Source: an uncultured Aquincola sp.
Lineage (GTDB): Bacteria; Pseudomonadota; Gammaproteobacteria; Burkholderiales; Burkholderiaceae
Reading direction: 5' to 3'
Assembly: GCA_937883885.1 (NCBI GenBank)
Contig: CAKZXL010000473.1
Coordinates: 1-5,084, forward strand
Length of the DNA stretch: 5,084 nt
In this document: positions 1 to 5,084 of the stretch, in pieces
Layout: each line of letters begins with the position of its first letter
Position numbering within the stretch: position 1 is the first letter of the stretch
Program-made: the position numbers and the translations under genes
The notes under the pieces: generated by a model
The model's database searches: none
What the model saw: the letters and a program-made list of their open reading frames with translations, nothing else
What the model was told of the DNA's origin: nothing

Positions 1-1633
1 GGAGCCGAGCTGGATTCGGCGTTGTCTTCGGCTCGACCTTGGTATCGAACCAGAAACGACTGAGGAAGGCGCTCTTCTTTTTGCTACTGCCCATCAGCGC
101 CGCTACCAAGCCCCAGGCGCTTGCGACGTCACGAACCGGCTCATCGCCCTTGCGCTTTGGTCCGGTGGCCACGGACTCCGCGACGGCGCGAAAGTACGTG
201 GCGCCGGACTTCATCATCGCGCTGCTCGACCTGGGCAGGTCCTTGATGACGTTCTCGACGGCCCCGTTGTTCGATGAGGCCACCACGATGCCGTGGCCCA
301 GGAGCCTCTCGTGCAGCTTCCAGTAACCGTACTGATATCCCTCGATGTCAGCCTTTCCGACCAGGGCATCGCTCGGCTTGGAGAAGCTGGCCATGACGTG
401 GGCACGATCGACGACGCAGGAGGCGATGACGTCGCGCAGCAGCGTGCTCTTGCCGGTCCCGGGTGGTCCGTTGACGCCGTACAACCCACCCCCAGACAGA
501 TGCTCGCGAGCCATGTTCACGGCGAACTGCTGAGCCGACACCAAAGGGAAGTCGGGCCAGGCTCCATACGGCAGCTTGGTCGGCGAAAGCATGGCGACGA
601 AGTGGTCCAGTCCACCGCGCTCGCTGCCGTCGCGAAGATCCAGCCTGGAGGGCGGCTCCACCAACTTCAGGTACTGCTGCAATGCCGGGCCGATGGACTC
701 GCCGGCGACGAGCTTGGCGCGGACTCGAATCACGTCGTTGGCGATGAGCGAATTCATTGCCCCCAGGTCGACCGACCGCTCATCGTCTCGGCTGATGGTC
801 ATGACCTTGATGCGCAGAAGGTGGCTGGAGTCCGCCGACCCCGCCTGGGTGTACGGCCCACAGTCTGGGCGCCAGCCAGCACTGTTCCAAACCAAGTCCA
901 GGACCTGCTGGACGTGCGAGAGCTCGAGCGGCAGCATGTCAGCCGGCCCCCCGATGACCCCAGGGCGATCGCGCGTCAGCGGAGGTGCGGGCCGCGCCGG
1001 CTCCTGCCCCTGCGACGCAGACCCCTCGGCTCCTTGTCCAGCCTGCTTGGCCGCGTCGCCGGATTGGCCATCGCGGCTTGCTGCTGACGCCTTTGGGGTG
1101 TCGTGCGCCTCTTCTTTCCGTACGAGTTGAAGCTTCTCCAGCAGGCGACGCACGCCCCGCATGAGGTCGTCCTGGTACTCGTCGAACCCTGTGAGGTCGA
1201 CGTTGCCACGGGCCTTGCCTGCACCCACATGTGCCGACAGCCGACCCATGAGCCAAGGGAAACTTGAGACGAAGACTTCGCCGCAGACCCTTCCGGTGTC
1301 GTCCAAGGGAATGAGCACCACCGCGGTCGCTTCGTGGCTGCGCATATCCTCGGCACCCAACGCAGGCTCCTGAAGCATCGTTCGGATCGCGGACGTGCAA
1401 TCGCGCTTGGTCATCAAGCCGCAATACGCGACCTGTGCCTTGACCTTGTCGTCGCGCCAGTGCCGCAGTGCACCCATGCGTCTCTTGTGCCTCCACGGCA
1501 AGTCCGCATCGTTGTCGATGTGGAAAATGCTCTGTCGCTCATCAGGGTCCGGCACCTTCGGGAGGTTCATGTACTCCATGCCCGCCCAGAACTCGCACGC
1601 TCGAATGGCCTGCTCTAGTGCACTTGATGTCAT
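1..1633 (-). CDS. UPF1-like superfamily 1 helicase/ATPase, N-terminal part (runs off left edge)
   Basis: Reading the minus strand from ATG at 1633 gives 544 codons without a stop to the window edge, so the 3' end is missing. A Walker A motif, GPPGTGKST, lies at residues 389-397. A motif-Ia-like block, VVASSNNGAVENVIKDLP, at residues 450-467 resembles the APSN-AVDN block of UPF1/DNA2/NAM7-type SF1 helicases. Before the P-loop there is a Q-motif-like stretch, FPLVSAQQFAVNMA. The N-terminus (AIRACEFWAGMEY, residues 9-21) and an SSFPWLMGRL block recall, from memory, the N-terminal domain of large bacterial ATP-binding proteins that carry this helicase core. Residues about 177-230 form a low-complexity Ala/Gly/Gln/Pro linker between the two parts. 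The start is supported by AAGG ending 8 bases upstream. Motifs II-VI must lie outside the window, so helicase activity is inferred from family. Nucleic-acid-dependent ATP hydrolysis is the expected activity; the biological role is unknown. Confidence 0.85.
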   Translation of the reverse strand, partial: MTSSALEQAIRACEFWAGMEYMNLPKVPDPDERQSIFHIDNDADLPWRHKRRMGALRHWRDDKVKAQVAYCGLMTKRDCTSAIRTMLQEPALGAEDMRSHEATAVVLIPLDDTGRVCGEVFVSSFPWLMGRLSAHVGAGKARGNVDLTGFDEYQDDLMRGVRRLLEKLQLVRKEEAHDTPKASAASRDGQSGDAAKQAGQGAEGSASQGQEPARPAPPLTRDRPGVIGGPADMLPLELSHVQQVLDLVWNSAGWRPDCGPYTQAGSADSSHLLRIKVMTISRDDERSVDLGAMNSLIANDVIRVRAKLVAGESIGPALQQYLKLVEPPSRLDLRDGSERGGLDHFVAMLSPTKLPYGAWPDFPLVSAQQFAVNMAREHLSGGGLYGVNGPPGTGKSTLLRDVIASCVVDRAHVMASFSKPSDALVGKADIEGYQYGYWKLHERLLGHGIVVASSNNGAVENVIKDLPRSSSAMMKSGATYFRAVAESVATGPKRKGDEPVRDVASAWGLVAALMGSSKKKSAFLSRFWFDTKVEPKTTPNPARL

Positions 1634-1659
1634 CCGATCCGCCTTATCGTATTTGTGAT

Positions 1660-1690
1660 ATTCTATTCGCTGCGCTACATCCGCAGTCAA
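1660..1690 (-). promoter_or_regulatory. Possible sigma70-type promoter of the helicase gene
   Basis: On the minus strand TTGACT (1690-1685) matches the -35 consensus at five of six bases, and TAGAAT (1665-1660) matches the -10 consensus at five of six. The spacer is 19 bases, longer than the usual 16-18, which weakens the call. The site sits in the most AT-rich patch of the region, and transcription would begin roughly 20 bases before the ATG at 1633. Confidence 0.35.
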
Positions 1691-1703
1691 CACGACTTTG
1701 ACT
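1685..1703. repeat. Inverted hexamer pair AGTCAA-N7-TTGACT
   Basis: AGTCAA (1685-1690) and TTGACT (1698-1703) are exact reverse complements separated by 7 bases, in the divergent region between the helicase and the paralog pair. The left arm is also the candidate -35 box of the helicase promoter. The right arm could be a -35 box for the rightward genes, but I see no good -10 at the right distance (GCGTAG follows a 17-base spacer). It may be a binding site for a dimeric regulator; a 6-bp arm could also be chance. Confidence 0.35.
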
Positions 1704-1730
1704 ACAACACGCGCGCCGCTGCGTAGCCAA

Positions 1731-1742
1731 CCTTGTACAAGG
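1731..1742. promoter_or_regulatory. Perfect 12-bp palindrome CCTTGTACAAGG, candidate operator
   Basis: CCTTGTACAAGG is fully self-complementary and lies in the non-coding divergent region, 119 bases before the GTG of the first rightward gene and 98 bases upstream of the helicase ATG. A symmetric site with no loop suits binding of a dimeric protein better than a terminator. There is no T-tract beside it. No regulator is encoded in the window, so this rests on symmetry and location alone. Confidence 0.35.
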
Positions 1743-1847
1743 CAAGTCTTTCCGTGAACAGACCTTTAAGTGTCGACATGGCTGTGCTGAGTTCTCGCCG
1801 CGCCGCTACGTCGGTGAGCACGAACGCGCCTCGCAGCCTTCGGCACC

Positions 1848-1853
1848 GGAGGG
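1848..1853 (+). promoter_or_regulatory. Ribosome binding site that decides the GTG start at 1861
   Basis: GGAGGG ends 7 bases before GTG at 1861. This favours GTG 1861 over the in-frame ATG at 1888, whose purine-rich stretch (GAGGGGGA, 1869-1876) is 11 bases away. The frame is open back to 1702 but holds no other ATG, GTG or TTG. Confidence 0.7.
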
Positions 1854-1860
1854 CTGCGTT

Positions 1861-2547
1861 GTGAGTGCGAGGGGGACCTTTCAGCTGATGTCGCGCCTGC
1901 AGCGCGCGGCCGCCACAGCCGGCCGTGACGTCTCCGCATGCGAGACAGTCCGCAGCTCGCTCGTGGAACTCCTGAAAGACGATGGTGCGGCTGCAGCCCC
2001 GTTCGTGGCCAAGCTGCTCGGCGGCGGGCTCGGTGCAGATGCCGCGCTCGTCGGTTGGAGGACTGTCGTCGCACGAGGCATCGTCATCGCTGGCGAAGAC
2101 TCTCCGGCACCAGTTCGCGCATCCTTCGCTGCCTACTGCATGTTCCGCGGGCGCCTGGACATCTTGCGCCAGGTCGCGCTGCAGGTGCCTCTGGATTCGG
2201 TACCGCCCGAGGTGCGGCCCTCAGACCGGTCCCAACTGCTGGATCTGCTGTGCACGACAAAGTCCGAGCGAGAGCATCCGTCCTTTCAAGGCATGGACCT
2301 CATCTCCGGCCTGGTCGGCGTCGCCGCGGCGAACGCAAAGGACTGCGGGCACGCCAGCGAGGCCTTGCAGCTGGCCTGGGAGGTCAACCCGGAGCACTGC
2401 GGCTTCGATGACCTGGCGGAAGAGGCCTCGGAGGAAGGCGCCTTTGTGCGCTCGTTCCTGATGAACAAGGGCATCGAGTTGGCTGCCGCGCAGGCGGCCA
2501 CGGGCGCGACGCAGGCCAGTCGTGCGCGGCCGAAGAGGAGCGTCTGA
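1861..2547 (+). CDS. Unknown helical-repeat-like protein, paralog A of a tandem pair
   Basis: This encodes 228 residues with no signal peptide or membrane segment, so it is probably cytoplasmic. I do not recognise the family. The protein is rich in Ala and Leu and looks all-helical. The stretch around residues 80-110 (SFAAYCMFRGRLDILRQV) has the helix-turn-helix rhythm of ankyrin-like repeats, but the ankyrin TPLH signature is absent. It shares two blocks with the next gene: LDLLCTTKSER (residues 127-137) and GFDDLAEEASEEGAFVRSFLMNK (residues 181-203). The C-terminal tail is low-complexity and basic, ending RARPKRSV. The start is GTG 1861, chosen for its well-spaced GGAGGG. Its stop lies one base before the next GTG, so the two genes almost certainly form an operon. 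A role with its paralog, perhaps as a protein-binding scaffold, is inference only. Confidence 0.8.
   Translation: MSARGTFQLMSRLQRAAATAGRDVSACETVRSSLVELLKDDGAAAAPFVAKLLGGGLGADAALVGWRTVVARGIVIAGEDSPAPVRASFAAYCMFRGRLDILRQVALQVPLDSVPPEVRPSDRSQLLDLLCTTKSEREHPSFQGMDLISGLVGVAAANAKDCGHASEALQLAWEVNPEHCGFDDLAEEASEEGAFVRSFLMNKGIELAAAQAATGATQASRARPKRSV
2534..2540 (+). promoter_or_regulatory. Ribosome binding site of paralog B inside the end of paralog A
   Basis: AGAGGAG lies within the last codons of the upstream gene and ends 8 bases before GTG 2549. This makes 2549 a better start than the upstream in-frame GTG at 2522. It also implies that ribosomes finishing the first gene are well placed to start the second. 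Confidence 0.65.
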
Positions 2548-2548
2548 G

Positions 2549-3244
2549 GTGACCGCGTCCATCGAGCAGCTCGAGGAAGAGCTCAGGCGAGCTGTCTTGA
2601 TCGACAAGACCATGTTCTTGCGGGTGGACATCATCCTGCGGAAGCTGCTCGGCTGCAGGGAGCCGCGCGCTGCGCAGCTCGTCGTGGAGCTGGTGCACGG
2701 CAAGCGTGGCGCCGAAGCGGCTCGGGCTGCCTGGAAGCAGATTCAGGCCGGCATCCCCCTGCACAACGACGCATTCGTTTCACAGGGCACCACGCGCTAC
2801 TCCTTGGCAGCGCGCTGCCTCATGCACGGCACGGTTGCGACATTCGAGTCCCTGGTGCTCGCCGGCGTGCCGGACGTGGTACCGGAGGACCTCAAGCCGC
2901 GGAACCAGACCGAGTGGATGGACCTGCTGTGCTCGACCAACTCAGAGCGGCTCGCGCACAAGCTCGAGCTGATGACTCGGCCTGACCAAGTGTCGCTTGG
3001 AGCGGTCGGCGAAATCGCCACATTCGCCGACGTCTCCCCCGAGTGTGCTCAGGAAGCGTTCGAGGTGGTCTGGCGCCTGGCTCCGCATCACCCCGGCTTC
3101 GACGCGCTGGCTCGAGAGTCGTCCGAGCCAGGCGCCGCGGTGCGTACCTTCTTGATGTCCAAGAGGATGGTCCAGGTGGCACAGGAACTACCTGTAGTCG
3201 AAGCCCCTGTTGCACCTCCTTGGCGCCGGCGCGCCAGTATTTGA
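2549..3244 (+). CDS. Unknown helical-repeat-like protein, paralog B of a tandem pair
   Basis: From GTG 2549 this encodes 231 residues, almost the same length as the gene before it. Aligning the two by eye gives matching blocks in the same order and at the same positions: MDLLCSTNSER (residues 124-134) against LDLLCTTKSER, and GFDALARESSEPGAAVRTFLMSK (183-205) against GFDDLAEEASEEGAFVRSFLMNK. A VPED-KP stretch also matches VPPE-RP just before the first block. The N-terminal 60 residues have diverged much more. SLAARCLMHGTVATFESLVLAGVP, about residues 90-113, reads like one ankyrin-type repeat, again without the full signature. The tail is Pro-rich and ends in WRRRASI, echoing the basic tail of its partner. 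There is no signal peptide or membrane helix. It arose by tandem duplication and is cotranscribed with its partner; the function is unknown. Confidence 0.8.
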   Translation: MTASIEQLEEELRRAVLIDKTMFLRVDIILRKLLGCREPRAAQLVVELVHGKRGAEAARAAWKQIQAGIPLHNDAFVSQGTTRYSLAARCLMHGTVATFESLVLAGVPDVVPEDLKPRNQTEWMDLLCSTNSERLAHKLELMTRPDQVSLGAVGEIATFADVSPECAQEAFEVVWRLAPHHPGFDALARESSEPGAAVRTFLMSKRMVQVAQELPVVEAPVAPPWRRRASI

Positions 3245-3334
3245 GCGCGTGGCGGTGGCAACGAGGGGCCTTGGCGACTTCGAACAGCTTGATCGTGATG
3301 CTGGCCTTGTTGGCGCCCTTGCAGCCTTGGTGTT

Positions 3335-3350
3335 CGCCGGTGGACCGGCG
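3335..3350 (+). repeat. GC-rich hairpin in the gap after the paralog operon
   Basis: CGCCGG-TGGA-CCGGCG forms a six-base-pair all-GC stem with a four-base loop, about 90 bases after the stop of the second paralog. No T-run follows, so it is not a standard intrinsic terminator, but it could protect the 3' end of the transcript or slow polymerase. The rest of 3245-3507 shows no convincing gene. Confidence 0.3.
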
Positions 3351-3480
3351 TGCTGCCGACGGAACTGTAGCCGAGCGACGTGGGCGACCGTTTATCCCTG
3401 CCAGTGAGCACCCGCGCCGCCAAGCCGATGATTTAGGGGTTGTGGCATCCGATAAGGGACCGGTACGTTTCCGAAGCGTC

Positions 3481-3500
3481 GGCCACCGCTGGCCTAGGGG
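3481..3500 (+). promoter_or_regulatory. Stem-loop next to the ribosome binding site of the PEP-CTERM gene
   Basis: GGCCA-CCGC-TGGCC (3481-3494) makes a five-base-pair stem with a four-base loop. AGGGG (3496-3500) follows directly and is the likely Shine-Dalgarno site, 7 bases before ATG 3508. The ribosome binding site supports that start. A regulatory role for the stem is only a possibility. Confidence 0.4.
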
Positions 3501-3507
3501 CAGAATA

Positions 3508-4356
3508 ATGCGAATTCGGAACGTCACTGCGGTCCTGATGACGGTCTGCATCGCCGGCGTCGCTGATGCGGCGACGCGGATTACCCTCTCTGACAACGTT
3601 TCTGGCGGGTCCCTTGTTTTCGATGACGCCATCGGACCCAGGGAACTGAACGGTACCTCCGCCGTCGGGTCCGCGGTCTCGCGCGGCCAGGCCATCGATG
3701 GTGGGCTCAAGTCTTCCAGCGGCGTCTCCTCGACTACCTCGGGCAGTTTCATCTCGGGCTTCGCGACCGTCGAGTTGCACGACACTGTGCACGTCGACGC
3801 CGGCGGCGCGCTCAACGGTCAAACCGGCTTCGCCACGGTGCGACTCGACTACCGCTGGCATCTGGGCTACGTCCCCGGCGTGGAGGCGGGTCTTACGGGC
3901 GCGTCGACGGCTGGCGACATCAGCGTGCTCCTGAACAACCAGGGCGCCTACGCTCGTGAGTACAGGTACGCCGGTACTGCATACGCGGACAGCGAGGACA
4001 TCGCGTTGGACTTCGTGCCGCTCGGCGACAGCGTTGCCCGCGTGGGCTCGACTCTGGGTAGCTACATGGAGTTCCGCGTGCCAATCACTTTCGGCGATTC
4101 GCTGTCGTTGCACTTGTCCCTCTCGACCTCCACGCAAGCGCTGAACGGCGTCGCAACTGCGGATGCGTTCAACTCAGCCTACTGGGGCGGCGCGAAGTTC
4201 TACGACTCCAACATGACGCAAGTCAGCGCGACAGCGTTCGGGGCCACCGGCGTCGACTACACGCGCTCGTTCACGCCCGCGGTACCCGAACCCAGCACAC
4301 TGCTCTTGGCAGCAGCCGGAGCCGCTGTGGTGGCGCTCCGCCGCCCGCGGACGTAG
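3508..4356 (+). CDS. Exported PEP-CTERM sorting domain protein
   Basis: This encodes 282 residues. The N-terminus is a Sec signal peptide: basic MRIRN, a hydrophobic core (VTAVLMTVCIAGV) and a likely cut after ADA at residue 21. The C-terminus carries the full PEP-CTERM signal at residues 259-282: VPEPST, a hydrophobic helix (LLLAAAGAAVVAL) and the basic end RRPRT. In this family the tail is recognised by an exosortase (EpsH/XrtA type), which removes it and releases or anchors the protein at the cell surface, often in strains that make exopolysaccharide. The mature part is rich in Ser, Thr, Gly and Ala, looks beta-rich and has no cysteine, all typical of the family. The middle has no motif I recognise, so its specific function is unknown. 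The open frame extends far upstream, but ATG 3508 is the only start with both a ribosome binding site and a signal peptide. No exosortase or polysaccharide gene is in the window. Confidence 0.9.
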   Translation: MRIRNVTAVLMTVCIAGVADAATRITLSDNVSGGSLVFDDAIGPRELNGTSAVGSAVSRGQAIDGGLKSSSGVSSTTSGSFISGFATVELHDTVHVDAGGALNGQTGFATVRLDYRWHLGYVPGVEAGLTGASTAGDISVLLNNQGAYAREYRYAGTAYADSEDIALDFVPLGDSVARVGSTLGSYMEFRVPITFGDSLSLHLSLSTSTQALNGVATADAFNSAYWGGAKFYDSNMTQVSATAFGATGVDYTRSFTPAVPEPSTLLLAAAGAAVVALRRPRT

Positions 4357-4360
4357 TCGG

Positions 4361-4777
4361 TTAGAGCGACAGAGAACGGTCGCCTTGAAGCTGGAAGTCA
4401 GGCCACTCTAGATGCACGGCGCTTGCGCGCTGCCGCGTACAGCCGCGCCGCAGCCGCGCAGGCAGCGCAGGCGCCCGCGACCGCAGCGAGAGCTGTAGCA
4501 TCCGGTATGGCAGCGGAGAAGCAACGAGACCGATCGAGACGGCGAAGGCCATGAGACCAGCGGGCGCCGCGATCAACGCAAGTACTCCAGCGAAAGCTCC
4601 GGCAACCTTGCTGGCGTTCGCGACGTCGCTGGCCACGTCTTCAATGCTGTCGCCGCGCCGGGGCGCGGCGTTCGACTTGCGCATGCCGAGGGCCCAGCGC
4701 CACAAAGCGCGCGTGACGAACCAACAGAACCAGGCGAAGCCGAGCACCAGCAGCGTCGAGGCAACGAAGCTTCTCAT
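4361..4777 (-). CDS. Small inner-membrane protein of unknown function with two transmembrane helices
   Basis: From ATG 4777 this encodes 138 residues. The start is supported by GGAAGGG on the minus strand, ending 5 bases before the ATG. A longer frame back to 4888 exists, but its extra N-terminus is polar and would bury the first helix. Helix 1 spans about residues 4-26 (SFVASTLLVLGFAWFCWFV), followed by Arg/Lys-rich residues. A polar segment with acidic residues (GDSIEDVASDV, 42-52) separates it from helix 2, about residues 58-86, which is Ala/Gly rich. The last 50 residues are Arg-rich and without a recognisable fold. I do not know the family. The gene converges on the PEP-CTERM gene with four bases between the stops, and it is divergent from the lipoprotein gene. 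Confidence 0.65.
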   Translation of the reverse strand: MRSFVASTLLVLGFAWFCWFVTRALWRWALGMRKSNAAPRRGDSIEDVASDVANASKVAGAFAGVLALIAAPAGLMAFAVSIGLVASPLPYRMLQLSLRSRAPALPARLRRGCTRQRASAVHLEWPDFQLQGDRSLSL

Positions 4778-4905
4778 TTCAGCCCTTCCGCCGGCTGCCA
4801 CCGGCTCTCCCCATTCTGCCCGCTGCAGGTCGCGGCCTGAAACCCCTTGCGCTGATGCAGTCCGATCGGTCAAATGGGGCTCAGCCAAGGATTAGGCGGA
4901 CACCG
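4778..4905. promoter_or_regulatory. Divergent intergenic region between the membrane protein and lipoprotein genes
   Basis: These 128 bases should hold both promoters. I see an 8-bp palindrome, CCGATCGG (4862-4869), and TTGACC on the minus strand (4873-4868) as a possible -35 box, but no matching -10 at a good distance. The ribosome binding sites at both ends are clear; the promoters are not. Confidence 0.3.
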
Positions 4906-5084
4906 ATGAGACAGCCGCGCGCACTCGATCGCCCGACGACCTCGCGAGGGGTCTATGTTTTCGCCGCGGCCGCTCTTGCCCTACAGGCGTGCACCGCAGT
5001 GCAGAAGCCGCCCGTGGTCTCAGTGGAATCCAGGTCTTCTTCGGGTACCCGCCAGAATGCTCGACTGTGCTCGACACCGCAGTA
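4906..5084 (+). CDS. Predicted lipoprotein, N-terminal part (runs off right edge)
   Basis: ATG 4906 follows AGGCGGA (4894-4900) by 5 bases and opens a frame of 59 codons to the window edge with no stop. Residues 1-15 are polar and basic (four Arg before residue 15). A hydrophobic stretch follows (VYVFAAAALAL) and then LQAC at residues 26-29, which fits a lipobox with Cys29 as the lipidated residue; Gln at the -2 position is less common. After the cysteine comes a Pro/Ser-rich segment (TAVQKPPVVSVESRSSSG) typical of the flexible tether of lipoproteins. The mature domain lies outside the window, so no function can be given. A non-lipidated signal peptide is the main alternative. Confidence 0.65.
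   Translation, partial: MRQPRALDRPTTSRGVYVFAAAALALQACTAVQKPPVVSVESRSSSGTRQNARLCSTPQ

Noticed and set aside
293..1130. Long plus-strand open frames opposite the helicase
   Set aside because: They lack ribosome binding sites, have Arg/Pro-rich translations typical of GC-rich shadow frames, and lie over a minus-strand frame with clear Walker A and motif Ia.
3221..3236. TGGCGC-CGGC-GCGCCA stem-loop as terminator of the paralog operon
   Set aside because: It lies within the last codons of paralog B, before the stop, and no T-run follows. It is probably a by-product of GC-rich codons for Arg and Ala.
3444..3460. TGGCATCCGATAAGGGA as a sigma54 promoter of the PEP-CTERM gene
   Set aside because: The -24-like TGGCA is present, but the -12 TTGC element is missing at the required spacing.
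3043..3507. Upstream extension of the PEP-CTERM frame
   Set aside because: The extension would overlap paralog B by about 200 bases and put the signal peptide in the middle of the protein. ATG 3508 has its own ribosome binding site.
2892..3815. 307-codon minus-strand frame crossing paralog B and the start of the PEP-CTERM gene
   Set aside because: It overlaps two plus-strand genes that have paralogy or a signal peptide and sorting tail as evidence; its own translation is Pro/Arg/Ser-rich and shows no motif.
1..5084. CRISPR array, tRNA, rRNA or insertion sequence
   Set aside because: I saw no regularly spaced direct repeats, no tRNA-like cloverleaf or conserved rRNA sequence, and no transposase motif or paired terminal inverted repeats.

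Overview
The window is a 5.1 kb piece of GC-rich bacterial DNA. A PEP-CTERM surface-sorting tail on one protein, a lipoprotein signal on another, GTG starts with good Shine-Dalgarno sites and strongly GC-biased codons point to a Gram-negative proteobacterium. A betaproteobacterium of the Burkholderiales type is my best guess, from general knowledge and not from any search.

Layout. (1) Positions 1-1633, minus strand: the first 544 codons of a large superfamily 1 (UPF1-like) helicase/ATPase. Its 3' part, with the remaining helicase motifs, lies beyond the left edge. It has no stop codon inside the window, so it is easily missed in favour of shadow frames on the other strand. (2) Positions 1634-1860: a divergent control region with an AT-rich patch, a possible promoter for the helicase, an inverted pair of TTGACT hexamers and a perfect 12-bp palindrome. 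(3) Positions 1861-2547 and 2549-3244, plus strand: two adjacent genes one base apart, each with a GTG start and a strong ribosome binding site. They encode proteins of 228 and 231 residues that are clear but diverged paralogs of each other. I do not recognise the family; parts look like an ankyrin-type helical solenoid. (4) Positions 3245-3507: a 263-base intergenic stretch with a GC-rich hairpin and a small stem-loop just before the next ribosome binding site. (5) Positions 3508-4356, plus strand: an exported PEP-CTERM protein of 282 residues. (6) Positions 4361-4777, minus strand: a small two-helix membrane protein converging on the PEP-CTERM gene with a 4-base gap. (7) Positions 4906-5084, plus strand: the start of a predicted lipoprotein that runs off the right edge.

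How the genes may relate. The left half, a helicase divergent from a two-gene paralog operon, is the only part that could form a joint module. The shared control region and the closeness of the pair suggest this, but no function is shown. The right half looks like ordinary cell-envelope genes that are not obviously connected to the left half or to one another.
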